DNA from: Deltaproteobacteria bacterium
Lineage (GTDB): Bacteria; Desulfobacterota; Binatia; UBA12015
Reading direction: 5' to 3'
NCBI GenBank assembly: GCA_016874795.1
Contig: VGTG01000026.1
Coordinates: 1 to 47,907 of the forward strand
DNA length: 47,907 nucleotides
Shown in pieces: positions 9,700 through 19,169 of the stretch (positions are counted from its first letter, which is position 1; each line of letters begins with the position of its first letter). The position numbers were made by a program, and so were the translations under genes. The notes under the pieces were generated by a model. That model worked only from the letters and a program-made list of their open reading frames with translations. It had not been told where the DNA came from and did no database searches.

Positions 9700-11462
9700 C
9701 GCGCGCGCGCGTGCGCCTGGCGGACGAAGCCCGCCACCTCGGCGTCGATCGCCTCCGCCGTCGCTTCGCTCGCCGCTTGCGGACGCCCGAGCATGTCGCC
9801 GAGGAACGAGGCCTCGCGCCGGCCGTAGCTCAGGGGACCGAGCTTCTCGCTCATCCCGAAGAGGCAGACCATCTGTCGCGCGAGCTGCGTCGCGCGCTCG
9901 AGGTCGTCCTGCGCGCCGGTGCTGACGTCGCCGAAGACGATCTCCTCGGCGACGCGTCCGCCGAGCATCACCGCGAGTCGATCGAGCAGCTCCGACCGTC
10001 GCGCGAGAACCCGGTCCTCGGTCGGAAGCTGCATCGTGAAGCCGAGCGCGCCGATCGACCGCGGAATGATCGTGATCTTCGTCACCGGATCCGTGTGTTC
10101 GAGCAGCGAGGCGACGAGCGCGTGTCCGGCCTCGTGGTGCGCGACGAGCGTACGATCCTCCGGACGAAGCACGCGGCTCCGTCGCTCGAGGCCGGTCATC
10201 AAGCGATCGGCCGCCTCGAGGAAGTGCTTCTGCTCGACGACGTTCGCTCCGCGCTGCGCGGCGAGGAGCGCTCCCTCGTTGACGAGGTTCGCGAGGTCCG
10301 CGCCGGAGAATCCCGGAGTGCGCGCCGCGAGGTCGTCGACGTTGACCTCCGGCGAGGCCTTCACGCTCTTCAGATGCACTTGCAGGATCTTCGCGCGGCC
10401 CGTGCGATCGGGGAGCTCGACGACGATCCGGCGGTCGAACCGGCCGGCGCGCAGCAGCGCCGGATCGAGGACTTCGGGACGGTTCGTCGCGGCGAGCAGC
10501 ACGACTCCCTTCGAAGCGTCGAACCCGTCCATCTCGACGAGGAGCTGGTTCAGCGTCTGCTCCTGCTCGTCGTGCCGGCCCATCTGGAGGCCCGCGCCTG
10601 CGCGAGACTTTCCGACGGCGTCGAGCTCGTCGATGAAGACGATGCACGGAGCCTTGCTCTTCGCCTGCTCGAACAGGTCGCGAACCCGAGCCGCACCGAG
10701 GCCGACGAACATCTCGATGAACTCGGAGCCGCTGATCGAGAAGAACGGAACGCCGGCTTCGCCCGCGATCGCGCGCGCCAGGAGCGTCTTGCCGGTGCCG
10801 GGAGGACCGACGAGAAGAACGCCCTTGGGAATCCGTCCGCCGAGCCGCTGGAAATGCGCCGGGTCGCGAAGGAAGGACACGACCGCTTCGAGCTCGGCCT
10901 TCGCCTCGTCGATCCCGGCGACGTCCGAGAAGCGCGCCTGGACGTCGTTCTCGCCGTAGATCTTCGCCTTGTTGCGGCCGAACGAGAGCGCGCCCGCGGC
11001 GCCACCGGGGCCCATCCTCCGCGCGATCAGATTCCACATCAGGAGGATCAGTCCGAACGGAAGGAGCCAGCCGAGGAGCAGCGTCCGCCAGAAGTCGTCT
11101 GCGATTTCGCCCGAGAACTCGACCTTGTGATCGGTGAGAGTCTTGACGAGTGGCGCGACGTCGAGGCCGGGCGGCCGCGTCGCGACGAAGGTCGGCGTCG
11201 CCTCTCCGATCGAACCGACGAAATCCTTCGACTTCTCGACCTTCTCCTTCAGCTTTCCGTTGACTTCGTAGTCCGGTCGGAGCTGGAACCGTACCTCGTC
11301 CGAGGTGATCAGCGCCTTCTGGACGGCGTTGTCGTCCGCGAGCCCCTGCAGGTCGCTGTAGCTGACGGAGATCGGACGCGGAGTGACGAAGATGCTCTGC
11401 ACGAGCAACAGCACGAGGAGCGCGGCGGGCAGATACCAGATGGAGAAGCGGATCTTCTTCAC
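9555..11462 (-). CDS. ftsH: ATP-dependent zinc metalloprotease FtsH
   Basis: 635 residues. Membrane helix 9-27, periplasmic domain 30-125, second helix 127-145. The AAA module has Walker A GPPGTGKT at 219-226, pore loop FVG at 252-254 and Walker B CIVFIDE at 273-279. The zinc site is HEAGH at 443-447 in a C-terminal M41 peptidase domain. The protein forms membrane-bound hexamers that extract and degrade membrane and regulatory proteins. The start is GTG, with AGGGAAA about nine bases upstream. It is preceded by coaE on the same strand with an 84-base gap that holds promoter-like sequences, including a heat-shock-type one. Its 3' end overlaps the convergent glycosyltransferase gene. Confidence 0.97.
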   Translation of the reverse strand: MKKIRFSIWYLPAALLVLLLVQSIFVTPRPISVSYSDLQGLADDNAVQKALITSDEVRFQLRPDYEVNGKLKEKVEKSKDFVGSIGEATPTFVATRPPGLDVAPLVKTLTDHKVEFSGEIADDFWRTLLLGWLLPFGLILLMWNLIARRMGPGGAAGALSFGRNKAKIYGENDVQARFSDVAGIDEAKAELEAVVSFLRDPAHFQRLGGRIPKGVLLVGPPGTGKTLLARAIAGEAGVPFFSISGSEFIEMFVGLGAARVRDLFEQAKSKAPCIVFIDELDAVGKSRAGAGLQMGRHDEQEQTLNQLLVEMDGFDASKGVVLLAATNRPEVLDPALLRAGRFDRRIVVELPDRTGRAKILQVHLKSVKASPEVNVDDLAARTPGFSGADLANLVNEGALLAAQRGANVVEQKHFLEAADRLMTGLERRSRVLRPEDRTLVAHHEAGHALVASLLEHTDPVTKITIIPRSIGALGFTMQLPTEDRVLARRSELLDRLAVMLGGRVAEEIVFGDVSTGAQDDLERATQLARQMVCLFGMSEKLGPLSYGRREASFLGDMLGRPQAASEATAEAIDAEVAGFVRQAHARARQLLSERNRGLASLARALEAQETLEGEALARALEDAKQRDSERPARVA

Positions 11463-11501
11463 GCTGCGATTTCCCTGCGATTCCGAGGGTCCTTGCCGTG
11501 C

Positions 11502-11525
11502 GGGGTCGCTCGCATCAGGTTCAAC
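11502..11525 (-). promoter_or_regulatory. Candidate heat-shock (sigma32-type) promoter for ftsH
   Basis: On the minus strand, GTTGAA (11520-11525) is followed after 14 bases by CCCCGCAC beginning at 11505. This resembles the sigma32 pattern TTGAA, N13-17, CCCCAT. It would start transcription about 30 bases before the ftsH GTG. ftsH is a classical heat-shock gene in other bacteria, which supports but does not prove the reading. Confidence 0.35.
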
Positions 11526-11550
11526 TTAAGGGCACGCACGCCCGTGTCAA
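11523..11550 (-). promoter_or_regulatory. Candidate sigma70 promoter for ftsH overlapping the coaE stop
   Basis: A perfect TTGACA (minus strand, 11545-11550) contains the coaE TGA stop and is followed after 16 bases by TAAGTT (11523-11528), a 3/6 match to the -10 consensus. The -10 is weak. It overlaps the heat-shock-type element. Confidence 0.3.
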
Positions 11551-12146
11551 CGCGCGATCCGGGCGCGCCAGACTTCGCCGATTCGCGCCTCGAGATCGGC
11601 GAGCGAGCCGTCGTTCTCGATGACGAGATCGGCCTTCGCGCGCCTTTCCTCATCGGACATCTGACGAGCGGCGCGCGCGTCGACTTCACTCGCGTCGAGG
11701 CCGCGCTGCGCGGCGAGCCGCTCGCGAATACGGCCCGCCGGCGCCGAGAGCACCCAGATCTCGTCCATCGAGCCGCGCCAACCCGCCTCCAGCATGATGG
11801 CGGCTTCGACGATCACGGCCGGCACGTCCCCCCGTCGCCGCACCGCCTCGATGCGCTCTTCGATCGCGGTCCGGATCAGCGGGTGCACGATCTGATTCAG
11901 TCGCGCGAGCGCCGCGGGATCCGAGAAGACGCGCGCGCCGAGCTTCTTACGGTCGATCGTGCCGTCGGCCGCGACGACCTCCCGCCCGAACTCCGCGACG
12001 ACCGCGTCGAAGCCCGCGGTTCCCGGGAGATACGCCGCATGTCCGAGCTTGTCCGCGTCGATCACCTCCGCGCCGAGCCGCGCGAGCATGGCGGAGACGG
12101 CACTCTTGCCCGAGCCGATCCCGCCGGCGAGTCCGATCACACGCAC
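11547..12146 (-). CDS. coaE: Dephospho-CoA kinase
   Basis: 199 residues. The P-loop GLAGGIGSGKS lies at the very N-terminus (residues 5-15), followed by DADKLGHA and a lid region with the RLAAQRG segment, matching the family in order and length. It phosphorylates the ribose 3'-OH of dephospho-CoA with ATP, the last step of CoA synthesis. The open frame extends upstream to 12338, but that part is antisense-like and overlaps asnS. The GTG at 12146 has GAGGA about eight bases upstream and puts the P-loop where the family has it. It lies 44 bases after the asnS stop, in the same orientation. Confidence 0.95.
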   Translation of the reverse strand: MRVIGLAGGIGSGKSAVSAMLARLGAEVIDADKLGHAAYLPGTAGFDAVVAEFGREVVAADGTIDRKKLGARVFSDPAALARLNQIVHPLIRTAIEERIEAVRRRGDVPAVIVEAAIMLEAGWRGSMDEIWVLSAPAGRIRERLAAQRGLDASEVDARAARQMSDEERRAKADLVIENDGSLADLEARIGEVWRARIAR

Positions 12147-12190
12147 GAGTCGATTCCTCGCAACCCGTCCCGAGGCCCGCAAGCCGGGCT

Positions 12191-13483
12191 CTATGGGGTC
12201 GTGCGCTCCAGCATGCGGGGGAACGGGATCGTCTCGCGAACGTGGTGGATCCCGCAAATCCACGCGACCATGCGTTCGATCCCCATGCCGAAGCCCGCGT
12301 GCGGCACGCTGCCGTAACGGCGCAGGTCGAGATACCACTCGAACGGCTCACGCGGCAGCTCGTGCGCGGCGATCTTCTGCTCGAGCGTCGCGAGATCGTC
12401 CTCGCGCTGGCCGCCGCCGATGATCTCGCCGTATCCCTCGGGTGCGAGCACGTCGACGCAGAGCGCGAGCCGCGGATCGGCGGGATCGTTCTTCATGTAG
12501 AAGGCTTTGCACGCGGCCGGATAGCGATGGATCATCACCGGCCGGTCGAAGCGGCTCGCGAGCACGGTCTCCTCGTCGCCGCCGAAATCGTCGCCCCATG
12601 GGTGCTCGTGGCCGGCTTCGCGCAGGAGATCGACGGCTTCGGTGTAGGAGATCCGCGGGAACGGCTTCTGCGCCTTCTCGAGCGAGGTCACGTCCCGCTC
12701 GAGCAGCTCGAGCTCCAGGCGTCGCTCCGCGAGGACGCGCTGCAGGACCGAGACGATGAAGTCCTCGGCGAGGTCCATGTCGCCGTCGAGGTCCATGTAG
12801 GCGACCTCGGGCTCGATCATCCAGAACTCGGTCAGGTGCCGCCGCGTCTTCGACTTCTCCGCGCGAAACGTCGGTCCGAGGCAGTAGACCTTTCCGAAGG
12901 CCATCGCCCCGGCTTCCATGTAGAGCTGCCCGCTCTGCGTCAAGTAGACGCGCTCGCCGAAGTAGTCCACGGGAAAGAGCGTCGTCGTACCCTCGCACGC
13001 CGCCGGCGTGAAGATCGGTCCGTCGAGAAGGGTGTAGCCGCGCTCGTCGAAATAGCTTCGACAGGCACGGACGACGCTGGCGCGGATCCGCAGGATCGCG
13101 TGCTGGCGGCTCGAGCGGAGCCAGAGGTGGCGCCGGTCGAGGAGAAAGGCCGTCCCGTGCTCCTTCGGGGTGATCGGGAACTCGTCGGCGACGGCCTCGA
13201 CCGAGAGATCCTGGACCTGGAGCTCGAAACCGCCCGGGGCCCGAGGGTCCTCCCGGACCGTCCCGACCACCGTGAGGGAGGACTCCTGGGGAAGCCGGGA
13301 GGCCTCCTCGAAGACTCCGGGGGCGATGTCGGGCCGGAACGCGGTGCACTGGATCGTCCCGGTCCCGTCCCGCACCTGCAGGAAGAGGAGCTTCCCGCTG
13401 GACCGCCGCCCCTTCAGCCATCCCCGGAGGGTCACCGTCTCCCCGACGTGGCGGGAGACCTCCTCGATGTGCGCCCGGACCAT
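12191..13483 (-). CDS. asnS: Asparaginyl-tRNA synthetase
   Basis: 430 residues, the usual length for bacterial AsnS. An N-terminal OB-fold anticodon-binding domain (about 1-105) is followed by a class II catalytic domain with motif 2 [16 protein letters not shown] and motif 3 [12 protein letters not shown] near the C-terminus. The Asn-specific catalytic core rather than AspRS is indicated by the overall length, the lack of the AspRS insertion domain and the [11 protein letters not shown] segment. It charges tRNA-Asn directly. It is divergent from iscS with a 158-base shared upstream region, and coaE follows on the same strand. Confidence 0.96.
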   Translation of the reverse strand: MVRAHIEEVSRHVGETVTLRGWLKGRRSSGKLLFLQVRDGTGTIQCTAFRPDIAPGVFEEASRLPQESSLTVVGTVREDPRAPGGFELQVQDLSVEAVADEFPITPKEHGTAFLLDRRHLWLRSSRQHAILRIRASVVRACRSYFDERGYTLLDGPIFTPAACEGTTTLFPVDYFGERVYLTQSGQLYMEAGAMAFGKVYCLGPTFRAEKSKTRRHLTEFWMIEPEVAYMDLDGDMDLAEDFIVSVLQRVLAERRLELELLERDVTSLEKAQKPFPRISYTEAVDLLREAGHEHPWGDDFGGDEETVLASRFDRPVMIHRYPAACKAFYMKNDPADPRLALCVDVLAPEGYGEIIGGGQREDDLATLEQKIAAHELPREPFEWYLDLRRYGSVPHAGFGMGIERMVAWICGIHHVRETIPFPRMLERTTP

Positions 13484-13570
13484 GGTTCCCGATTATCGGC
13501 GCCCGCGGGATCGTGCAAAGCGGACCGCGAAAGGGCCCCGTCGCCCTTGACATCGGCGCCGCCGTAAATC

Positions 13571-13598
13571 ATCCTAAACAGGTCTGAATAGTCTCCAA
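13571..13598 (-). promoter_or_regulatory. Candidate sigma70 promoter for asnS
   Basis: On the minus strand TTGGAG (13593-13598) is separated by 16 bases from TAGGAT (13571-13576). It would give a leader of about 80 bases before the asnS ATG. On the opposite strand the same region holds a perfect TTGACA at 13547-13552 pointing towards iscS, but no good -10 lies at the usual distance from it. Confidence 0.35.
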
Positions 13599-13641
13599 GC
13601 CACCCAGAGGCTCGCCGCGAGCCGGAGGCAGGCGAAGAAGG

Positions 13642-14886
13642 ATGCAGAGCCGAATCTACATGGACAATCACGCCACGACCCCGCTCGATCCGCGGGTGCT
13701 CGAGGCGATGCTGCCCTACCTCAGAGACCACCTCGGGAACGCGGCGAGCCGCAACCACTCCTTCGGCTGGGAAGCGGAGGAAGCCGTCGATCGCGCACGC
13801 GAGACCGTCGGAAGCTTCCTCGGCGGCAAGGGCAAGGAGATCATCTGGCTCTCCGGCGCCACCGAGTCCGACAACCTCGCGATCAAGGGCGTCGTCGAGT
13901 TCTACAAGGACAAGGGCAACCACGTCATCACGACCGCCACCGAGCACAAGGCAGTGCTCGACACCTGCAAGGCGCTCGAGCGGAAGAAGCTCGCGCGCGT
14001 CACGTATCTGCCCGTCGATCAGCAGGGCCGCGTTTCGGCGGAGCAGGTACGCGAGGCGATCACCGACGAAACGATCCTGATCTCGGTCATGCTCGCCAAC
14101 AACGAGATCGGCACGATCCAGCCGATCGCCGAGATCGGACGCGTCGCAAAGGAGAAGGGCATCTTCTTCCATTGCGACGCGACACAGGGCTTCGCGAAGA
14201 TCTCGGTCCACGTCGACGAGCTCGGCGTCGACCTGCTCTCCGCCTCCGGTCACAAGATCTACGGTCCGAAGGGCGTCGGCTTTCTGTGGGTCCGCTCGCG
14301 CGGACCGCGCGTTCGCTTGACGGCGCAGATGGACGGCGGTGGACACGAGCGCGGCATGCGCTCCGGGACGCTCAACGTCCCCGGCATCGTCGGCTTGGCC
14401 GCCGCGGTCGAGATCGCCCGCGGCGAGATGGCCGAGGAGGCCGTGCGAACGCGGGGTCTCCGCGACCGCCTGCACGAGAAGATCGTCGCCGAGCTCGACG
14501 ACGTCTACCTGAACGGCCATCCGACCGAGCGGCTTCCCGGCAACCTGAATCTCAGCTTCGCCTACATCGAGGGCGAGTCGATGCTGATGGGCCTGAACGG
14601 CTCCGCGCATCCGAACCTGCCGGCGATCGCCGTCTCCTCCGGCTCCGCCTGCACGTCCGCGACGCTCGAGCCGTCGTACGTCCTGAAGGCACTCGGCGTC
14701 GGCGACGAGCTCGCGCACACCTCGATCCGCTTCGGCCTCGGCCGCTTCAACACCGAGGAGGAGGTCGACTACGTCGCCGGCCGCGTGATCGACGAGGTCA
14801 AGCGCCTGCGCGACTTGTCACCGCTGTACGAAATGGCGAAGGAAGGGATCGACCTGAAGAACTACTTCGCGGGCGCGCAGCACTGA
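13642..14886 (+). CDS. iscS: Cysteine desulfurase IscS
   Basis: 414 residues. A PLP enzyme of aminotransferase class V with the PLP lysine in SGHKIYGPK (Lys205) and the mobile-loop cysteine in SSGSACTSA (Cys337). That loop is the group I (IscS/NifS) type. It removes sulfur from cysteine as a persulfide and hands it to IscU. The start ATG has AAGAAGG just upstream. It is the first gene of a complete isc operon; the C-terminal segment ending in KNYFAGAQH is similar to the IscU-docking tail of other IscS proteins. Confidence 0.97.
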   Translation: MQSRIYMDNHATTPLDPRVLEAMLPYLRDHLGNAASRNHSFGWEAEEAVDRARETVGSFLGGKGKEIIWLSGATESDNLAIKGVVEFYKDKGNHVITTATEHKAVLDTCKALERKKLARVTYLPVDQQGRVSAEQVREAITDETILISVMLANNEIGTIQPIAEIGRVAKEKGIFFHCDATQGFAKISVHVDELGVDLLSASGHKIYGPKGVGFLWVRSRGPRVRLTAQMDGGGHERGMRSGTLNVPGIVGLAAAVEIARGEMAEEAVRTRGLRDRLHEKIVAELDDVYLNGHPTERLPGNLNLSFAYIEGESMLMGLNGSAHPNLPAIAVSSGSACTSATLEPSYVLKALGVGDELAHTSIRFGLGRFNTEEEVDYVAGRVIDEVKRLRDLSPLYEMAKEGIDLKNYFAGAQH

Positions 14887-14914
14887 ACGGCGCTGAAGGG
14901 ATAGAGGAACGACC

Positions 14915-15325
14915 ATGGCAAGCTACAGCGACAAGGTCATCGACCACTACGCGAACCCGCGGAACGTCGGCTCGTTCGAGAAGGGCGAGGAGAACGTCGG
15001 CACGGGCATCGTCGGTGCGCCGGAGTGTGGCGACGTCATGAAGCTCCAGCTGAAGATCAGCGACGAGGGCGTCGTCCAGGACGCGCGCTTCAAGACGTTC
15101 GGCTGCGGCAGCGCGATCGCGAGCTCGAGCTATGTGACGGAGCTCGTGAAGGGCAAGACGGTCGACGAGGTCGAGCAGATCAAGAACTCGATCATCGTCG
15201 AGGAGCTCTCGCTGCCTCCGGTGAAGATCCACTGCTCCGTGCTGGCCGAGGACGCCATCAAGGCTGCCGTCAAGGACTGGCGCGAGCACCACGAGAAGAA
15301 GAAGGACGGCAGCGCGGCTGCCTGA
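14915..15325 (+). CDS. iscU: Fe-S scaffold protein IscU
   Basis: 136 residues. The three cluster cysteines are Cys38, Cys64 and Cys107, with the conserved Asp40 that allows cluster release. The HscA recognition motif LPPVK is intact at 100-104. The protein receives sulfur from IscS and builds [2Fe-2S] clusters in the cytoplasm. AGAGGA precedes the ATG, and the gap to iscS is 28 bases. The short Lys/Ala tail is variable in the family. Confidence 0.97.
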   Translation: MASYSDKVIDHYANPRNVGSFEKGEENVGTGIVGAPECGDVMKLQLKISDEGVVQDARFKTFGCGSAIASSSYVTELVKGKTVDEVEQIKNSIIVEELSLPPVKIHCSVLAEDAIKAAVKDWREHHEKKKDGSAAA

Positions 15326-15364
15326 CGGCACGCCGCACCGCTCCTCCGGAACGGAACTCGAGCC

Positions 15365-15700
15365 TTGTCGACGACACGAGGAATCACTCTCAGCGACTCC
15401 GCCGTCGCGAAGATCCGCTCCCTCCTCCCGGAGGAGACGCCGGAGGAGCGCGGGCTCCGCGTGAAGGTCGTCGGCGGCGGCTGCTCGGGTCTCTCCTACA
15501 AGATGGACCTCGATCAGAAGCGCGACGGCGATCGCGTCTTCGAGCGCGGCGGCGCGCGCATCATCGTCGACCGGAAGAGCTATCTCTATCTGAACGGCAC
15601 CGAGCTCGATTACGCCGATGACCTCATGCATTCGGGGTTCAACCTGAGGAACCCGAACGTCAAGAGGACCTGTGGCTGCGGCGCTTCCTTCGGAGTCTGA
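15365..15700 (+). CDS. iscA: A-type Fe-S carrier protein IscA/ErpA
   Basis: 111 residues with the HesB-type fold and the three conserved cysteines Cys40 (GGGCSG), Cys103 and Cys105 (TCGCG). It carries clusters from IscU to target apoproteins. The start is TTG, since no ATG or GTG gives the family N-terminus. The last 29 bases overlap the GTG start proposed for hscB. All three ligands are cysteine, not selenocysteine, although selenoprotein forms of HesB exist in other bacteria. Confidence 0.93.
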   Translation: MSTTRGITLSDSAVAKIRSLLPEETPEERGLRVKVVGGGCSGLSYKMDLDQKRDGDRVFERGGARIIVDRKSYLYLNGTELDYADDLMHSGFNLRNPNVKRTCGCGASFGV

Positions 15701-16349
15701 GCGCCGGATCCCCTGCTGGCGCTGTCGGCAACCGAATCCGCCCGCCTTCTTCTGTCCGAACTGCGAGGCGATCCAGCTCTTGCCCAGCAACGCCGATTAC
15801 CTCGCCCTGCTCGGCTTCGCGGGTCGTCCGGGCATCGAGACGGACGAGCTGCAGCGCCGCTACTACGATCTGAGCCGCCGGCTGCACCCCGATCGCTTCC
15901 AGACCGGCTCGGCCGAGGAGCAGCGCGCGAGCGTGCGCGCGTCCGCGCTACTGAACGACGCGTTCCGCACGCTGAAGGACGTCGAGAGTCGCGGCCGCTG
16001 GTGGCTCGAGCGCGCGGGCGACTCGCTCGGGCGCGAGAACAACCAGGTCCCGCCGCGTCTCGCCGCCGAGGTCTTCGAGGTGCAGGAGAAACTCGCCGAG
16101 CTTCGCGCCGCGAGCGGCTCCGAGCGCGAAGCTCTGCAATCGGAGACGCGCGGCATCCTCGAAGCGCTCTCGTCGCGCCTGGGGGACGAGCGCGCGGCGG
16201 TGCAGAGCACGCTCGAGGAGTGGCCCGATGCGAGCGCGGAGGAGGAGCCGCTCGGCGAAGCGCGCAGCCGGCTGAAGCAGCTCCTCTCCGAGATCTCCTA
16301 CCTCCGCACGCTGGAGCGCGACGTCCGGCGCGCTCTCGAGGAGTCGTAG
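15672..16349 (+). CDS. hscB: HscB J-domain co-chaperone with N-terminal zinc finger
   Basis: 225 residues. The J-domain (about 42-110) carries LHPDRF with HPD at 72-74, which stimulates HscA ATPase. The C-terminal part (about 125-222) is the helical HscB oligomerisation and IscU-binding domain. Residues 15-31 form an added tetracysteine motif, CWRC then FFCPNC (Cys15, 18, 28, 31), closely like the N-terminal zinc-binding module of human HSCB and absent from E. coli HscB. The GTG start lies inside iscA; a shorter start would remove the zinc finger. hscA begins one base after its stop. Confidence 0.93.
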   Translation: MAAALPSESERRIPCWRCRQPNPPAFFCPNCEAIQLLPSNADYLALLGFAGRPGIETDELQRRYYDLSRRLHPDRFQTGSAEEQRASVRASALLNDAFRTLKDVESRGRWWLERAGDSLGRENNQVPPRLAAEVFEVQEKLAELRAASGSEREALQSETRGILEALSSRLGDERAAVQSTLEEWPDASAEEEPLGEARSRLKQLLSEISYLRTLERDVRRALEES

Positions 16350-16350
16350 G

Positions 16351-18180
16351 ATGCCCCGCGTCGTCGGAATCGATCTCGGCACGACGAACAGCCTCGTCGG
16401 CTTCCTCGACGAGGACGGGCGCCCGCAGATCGTCCCCGATCCGAGCACCGAAAGCCCGCTCCTGCCTTCGGCGGTGTCGCGCCTTCCCGACGGCTCGTTC
16501 CTCGTCGGCGAGACCGCGCGACGTCGCGCCGTGCTGCATCCGCGAAGCTCGATCCTCTCCGTCAAGCGCTTCATGGGGCTCGGGATCGAGCACGTCGACT
16601 CCGTCGACCGGGCGCAGTACCGCTTCGCCGAAGATGCGGGACCGCTCCGCATCCTGCTCGACGCGGAGGAAGCTCCCGGAACGACCTTCGCGCTGACGCC
16701 GCCCGAGGTTTCCTCGCTGATCCTGCGCGAGCTGAAGCGCCGCGCGGAGCAGGCCTTCGGCGAGGAGGTGCTGCGCGCCGTGATCACGGTGCCGGCGTAC
16801 TTCAACGACAGCCAGCGCCAGGCGACGCGCGACGCAGGCCGCCTCGCGGGGATCGAGGTGCTGCGCCTCGTGAACGAGCCGACGGCGGCAGCGCTGGCCT
16901 ACGGCCTCGACAAGCAGGAGGAAGCCCTCGTCGCGGTCTTCGATCTCGGCGGCGGCACGTTCGACGTGTCGCTACTGCAGCTTCGCGAGGGTCTCTCCGA
17001 GGTGCTCGCGACGGGCGGCGACACGCGCCTCGGCGGCGACGACTTCGACCGCCGCATCGTCGATCACTTTCGCGAGAAGCTCAGCATCGAAGGCGACGAC
17101 ACCGAGACGTTCGCTCTCCTCGTCGCGGCGGCCGAGCGGGCGAAGCGCGTGCTCACGGAGTCGCCGGAGGCGCGCGTCGAGATCCCGCTCTCGGGCGGCA
17201 CGCGCATCGCCACACTCTCGCGCGGCGAGTTCACGAGCAGGACCGCGGACCTCGTCGAGCGCACGCTCGACCACTGCCGCCGCGCGCTCGGCGACGCCGG
17301 AAAGAGCGCCGGCGACGTCGACCACGTCATCCTCGTCGGCGGCGCGACGCGCATGCCGATGATCCGCGAGGCGGTGAAGAAGCTCTTCGGCCGCGAGCCA
17401 TATGCGCGGATCGATCCGGACGTGGTCGTCGCCCTCGGCGCGAGCGTGCAGGCCGGCATCCTCTCCGGCGGCACCAAGGACATGCTCCTCCTCGACGTCG
17501 TCCCGCTCTCGCTCGGCATCGAGACGATGGGCGGCGTGCTGACGCGGCTGATCGATCGCAACACGACGATCCCTGCGGCCGCGCGAGAGCAGTTCACGAC
17601 CGCGGTCGACAACCAGACGCACGTCGAGGTGCACGTGCTGCAGGGCGAGCGCGAGCTCGCGAAGGACTGCCGGAGCCTCGCGCGCTTCCGCATCCCGATC
17701 CCGCGCCAGATCGCCGGTCTGCCGCGCGTCGAGGTCACTTTCCTGATCGACGCGAACGGCATTCTCTCGGTCTCCGCACGCGACCTTCGCACGAATGCGG
17801 AGCACTCGATCGAGGTGAAGCCGAGCTACGGTCTCACCGACGAGGTGATCGAGCGCATGCTCGAGGAGTCCTTCGATCTTGCCGAGGAAGATTTTACCGC
17901 GCGTCTTCTGATCGAGGCCCGGACCGAAGCGGAGACGCTGCTTCACGCGACCGAGCGCGCGGTGCAGGGCCATGCGGGCCTTCTCGACGCCGACGAGCGC
18001 GCGGCGATCGACCGCTACGCGAACGACCTCCGCGCCGCGTGCGCCGAGAAGGACCACAATCGTATTCGCGACCTGATCGAAGTCCTGAACGATGCGGGGC
18101 GTCCACTCGCAGAGCGGATCATGAACGCATCGATCAAGCAGGCTCTCGAATCCAAGTCGGTGGGCGAGCTTTCCGAATGA
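16351..18180 (+). CDS. hscA: Hsp70-type chaperone HscA
   Basis: 609 residues. The actin-like ATPase domain begins with GIDLGTTNS (6-14) and includes [29 protein letters not shown] and [12 protein letters not shown]. The substrate-binding domain follows from about residue 370. The length and lack of a DnaK-type acidic tail fit HscA, as does the position after hscB. It binds the LPPVK motif of IscU and drives cluster transfer. The next gene, fdx, overlaps it by ATGA. Confidence 0.95.
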   Translation: MPRVVGIDLGTTNSLVGFLDEDGRPQIVPDPSTESPLLPSAVSRLPDGSFLVGETARRRAVLHPRSSILSVKRFMGLGIEHVDSVDRAQYRFAEDAGPLRILLDAEEAPGTTFALTPPEVSSLILRELKRRAEQAFGEEVLRAVITVPAYFNDSQRQATRDAGRLAGIEVLRLVNEPTAAALAYGLDKQEEALVAVFDLGGGTFDVSLLQLREGLSEVLATGGDTRLGGDDFDRRIVDHFREKLSIEGDDTETFALLVAAAERAKRVLTESPEARVEIPLSGGTRIATLSRGEFTSRTADLVERTLDHCRRALGDAGKSAGDVDHVILVGGATRMPMIREAVKKLFGREPYARIDPDVVVALGASVQAGILSGGTKDMLLLDVVPLSLGIETMGGVLTRLIDRNTTIPAAAREQFTTAVDNQTHVEVHVLQGERELAKDCRSLARFRIPIPRQIAGLPRVEVTFLIDANGILSVSARDLRTNAEHSIEVKPSYGLTDEVIERMLEESFDLAEEDFTARLLIEARTEAETLLHATERAVQGHAGLLDADERAAIDRYANDLRAACAEKDHNRIRDLIEVLNDAGRPLAERIMNASIKQALESKSVGELSE

Positions 18181-18500
18181 AGCACAAGGTCACCTTCCTC
18201 CCGCAGAACGTGACGGTCGAGGTCGACGAAGCCGAGTATCCCTACGGGGACCACGGCAAGCCGGGCTCGATTCTCGACATCGCGCTCGAGAACGGCATCT
18301 CGCTCGAGCACAACTGCGGCGGAAACTGCGCGTGCACGACCTGCCACGTCGTCGTCCGCAGCGGCGAGGGGAACCTCTCCGAGATGCAGGAGGACGAGGA
18401 GGACAAGCTGGATCAGGCCCCGGGCCTGACGCCCTACTCCCGCCTGGGCTGCCAGAGCGTCGTCCGGGGCGACGTCACGGTCGAGATCCCGGAGATCTGA
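18177..18500 (+). CDS. fdx: ISC-type [2Fe-2S] ferredoxin
   Basis: 107 residues of the adrenodoxin/Fdx type. The cluster ligands are Cys47, Cys53, Cys56 (C-x5-C-x2-C) and Cys92. An extra Cys51 sits inside the ligand loop. It donates electrons in cluster assembly on IscU. The ATG overlaps the hscA stop, so the two are translationally coupled. The N-terminus LPQNVTVEV contains a short acidic strand typical of this subgroup. Confidence 0.95.
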   Translation: MKHKVTFLPQNVTVEVDEAEYPYGDHGKPGSILDIALENGISLEHNCGGNCACTTCHVVVRSGEGNLSEMQEDEEDKLDQAPGLTPYSRLGCQSVVRGDVTVEIPEI

Positions 18501-18533
18501 GCGTGCGGACCGTGCGGGTAGGATTCGGCCAGC

Positions 18534-18564
18534 TTGACCGTGACATTCGAGGTTCTGCTAGTAT
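18534..18564 (+). promoter_or_regulatory. Candidate promoter for the rrf2/iscR gene
   Basis: TTGACC (18534-18539) and TAGTAT (18559-18564) are 19 bases apart, and the -10 is preceded by TG one base upstream (extended -10). A 130-base gap after fdx, unusual in this compact operon, contains them. The stretch GGTTCTGCTAGTAT shares a pattern with GGTCTGAATAGTCT upstream of iscS (13581-13594), which may be an operator. Confidence 0.4.
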
Positions 18565-18630
18565 GAGCCGAGGTTCGCAGGCGATGGATCGGAAGCTGGA
18601 CGGCCGGCGACGCCGCGGGAGTGCCACGAG

Positions 18631-19104
18631 ATGGCTTTGATGCAGGTCAGCCGTCGCGTCGACTATGCGCTTCGCGCGACCATCCACCTCGCCCGCCAAG
18701 AGCCGGGACGCGCCGCCTCCGTCGCCGAGATCGCCGCGGCCGAGGCGGTTCCGAAGAAGTTCCTCGAGAAGATCATCCAGGACCTGATCCACGCCGGCCT
18801 CGTCCTCTCGCAGCGCGGCGCGCACGGCGGCTATCGCCTGGCGCGCGACCCGAGCTCGATCTCGTTCAAGGACGTGGTCGAGGCGGTCGAGGGCCCGATC
18901 GCCCTCAACATCTGCGTGGGTGACATGAATGCATGCTCCGTCAGCGGGACCTGCGGCATGCATCACGTCTGGGCAGAAGGTCAGCGCCGCCTGATGGAGC
19001 TCTTCGCCGCGACCAAGCTTTCCGAGCTGATCGGCCCCTCCGCAGGATTCGGACTGCACCCGGCCGCGACCGAGCAGCCGACCGAGCCCGTCACCGCGGG
19101 CTGA
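18631..19104 (+). CDS. iscR: Rrf2-family Fe-S sensing regulator, IscR type
   Basis: 157 residues. The N-terminal winged helix-turn-helix runs from about 5 to 75 (SRRVDYALRATIHLA, KKFLEKIIQDL, GAHGGYRLAR). It carries Cys95, Cys102 and Cys108 with His111/112, the [2Fe-2S] ligand set of IscR, with a C-x6-C-x5-C spacing slightly longer than the C-x5-C-x5-C of E. coli. It probably represses isc transcription when its cluster is full. Unlike in E. coli it lies at the 3' end of the operon behind its own promoter-like sequence. Its target specificity is inferred from position. Confidence 0.88.
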   Translation: MALMQVSRRVDYALRATIHLARQEPGRAASVAEIAAAEAVPKKFLEKIIQDLIHAGLVLSQRGAHGGYRLARDPSSISFKDVVEAVEGPIALNICVGDMNACSVSGTCGMHHVWAEGQRRLMELFAATKLSELIGPSAGFGLHPAATEQPTEPVTAG

Positions 19105-19169
19105 CGCGCAACCCGGCGCGACCTGCGGTTTCGATCGAATACCCGAATCCGCGAGCCGTCTATCGGCTC

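Noticed and set aside
7956-12317. A plus-strand frame of 1453 codons across ftsH, coaE and part of asnS
   Set aside because: It overlaps several well-identified genes on the opposite strand or in another frame, and its translation is Arg/Ala/Asp-rich without recognisable domains.
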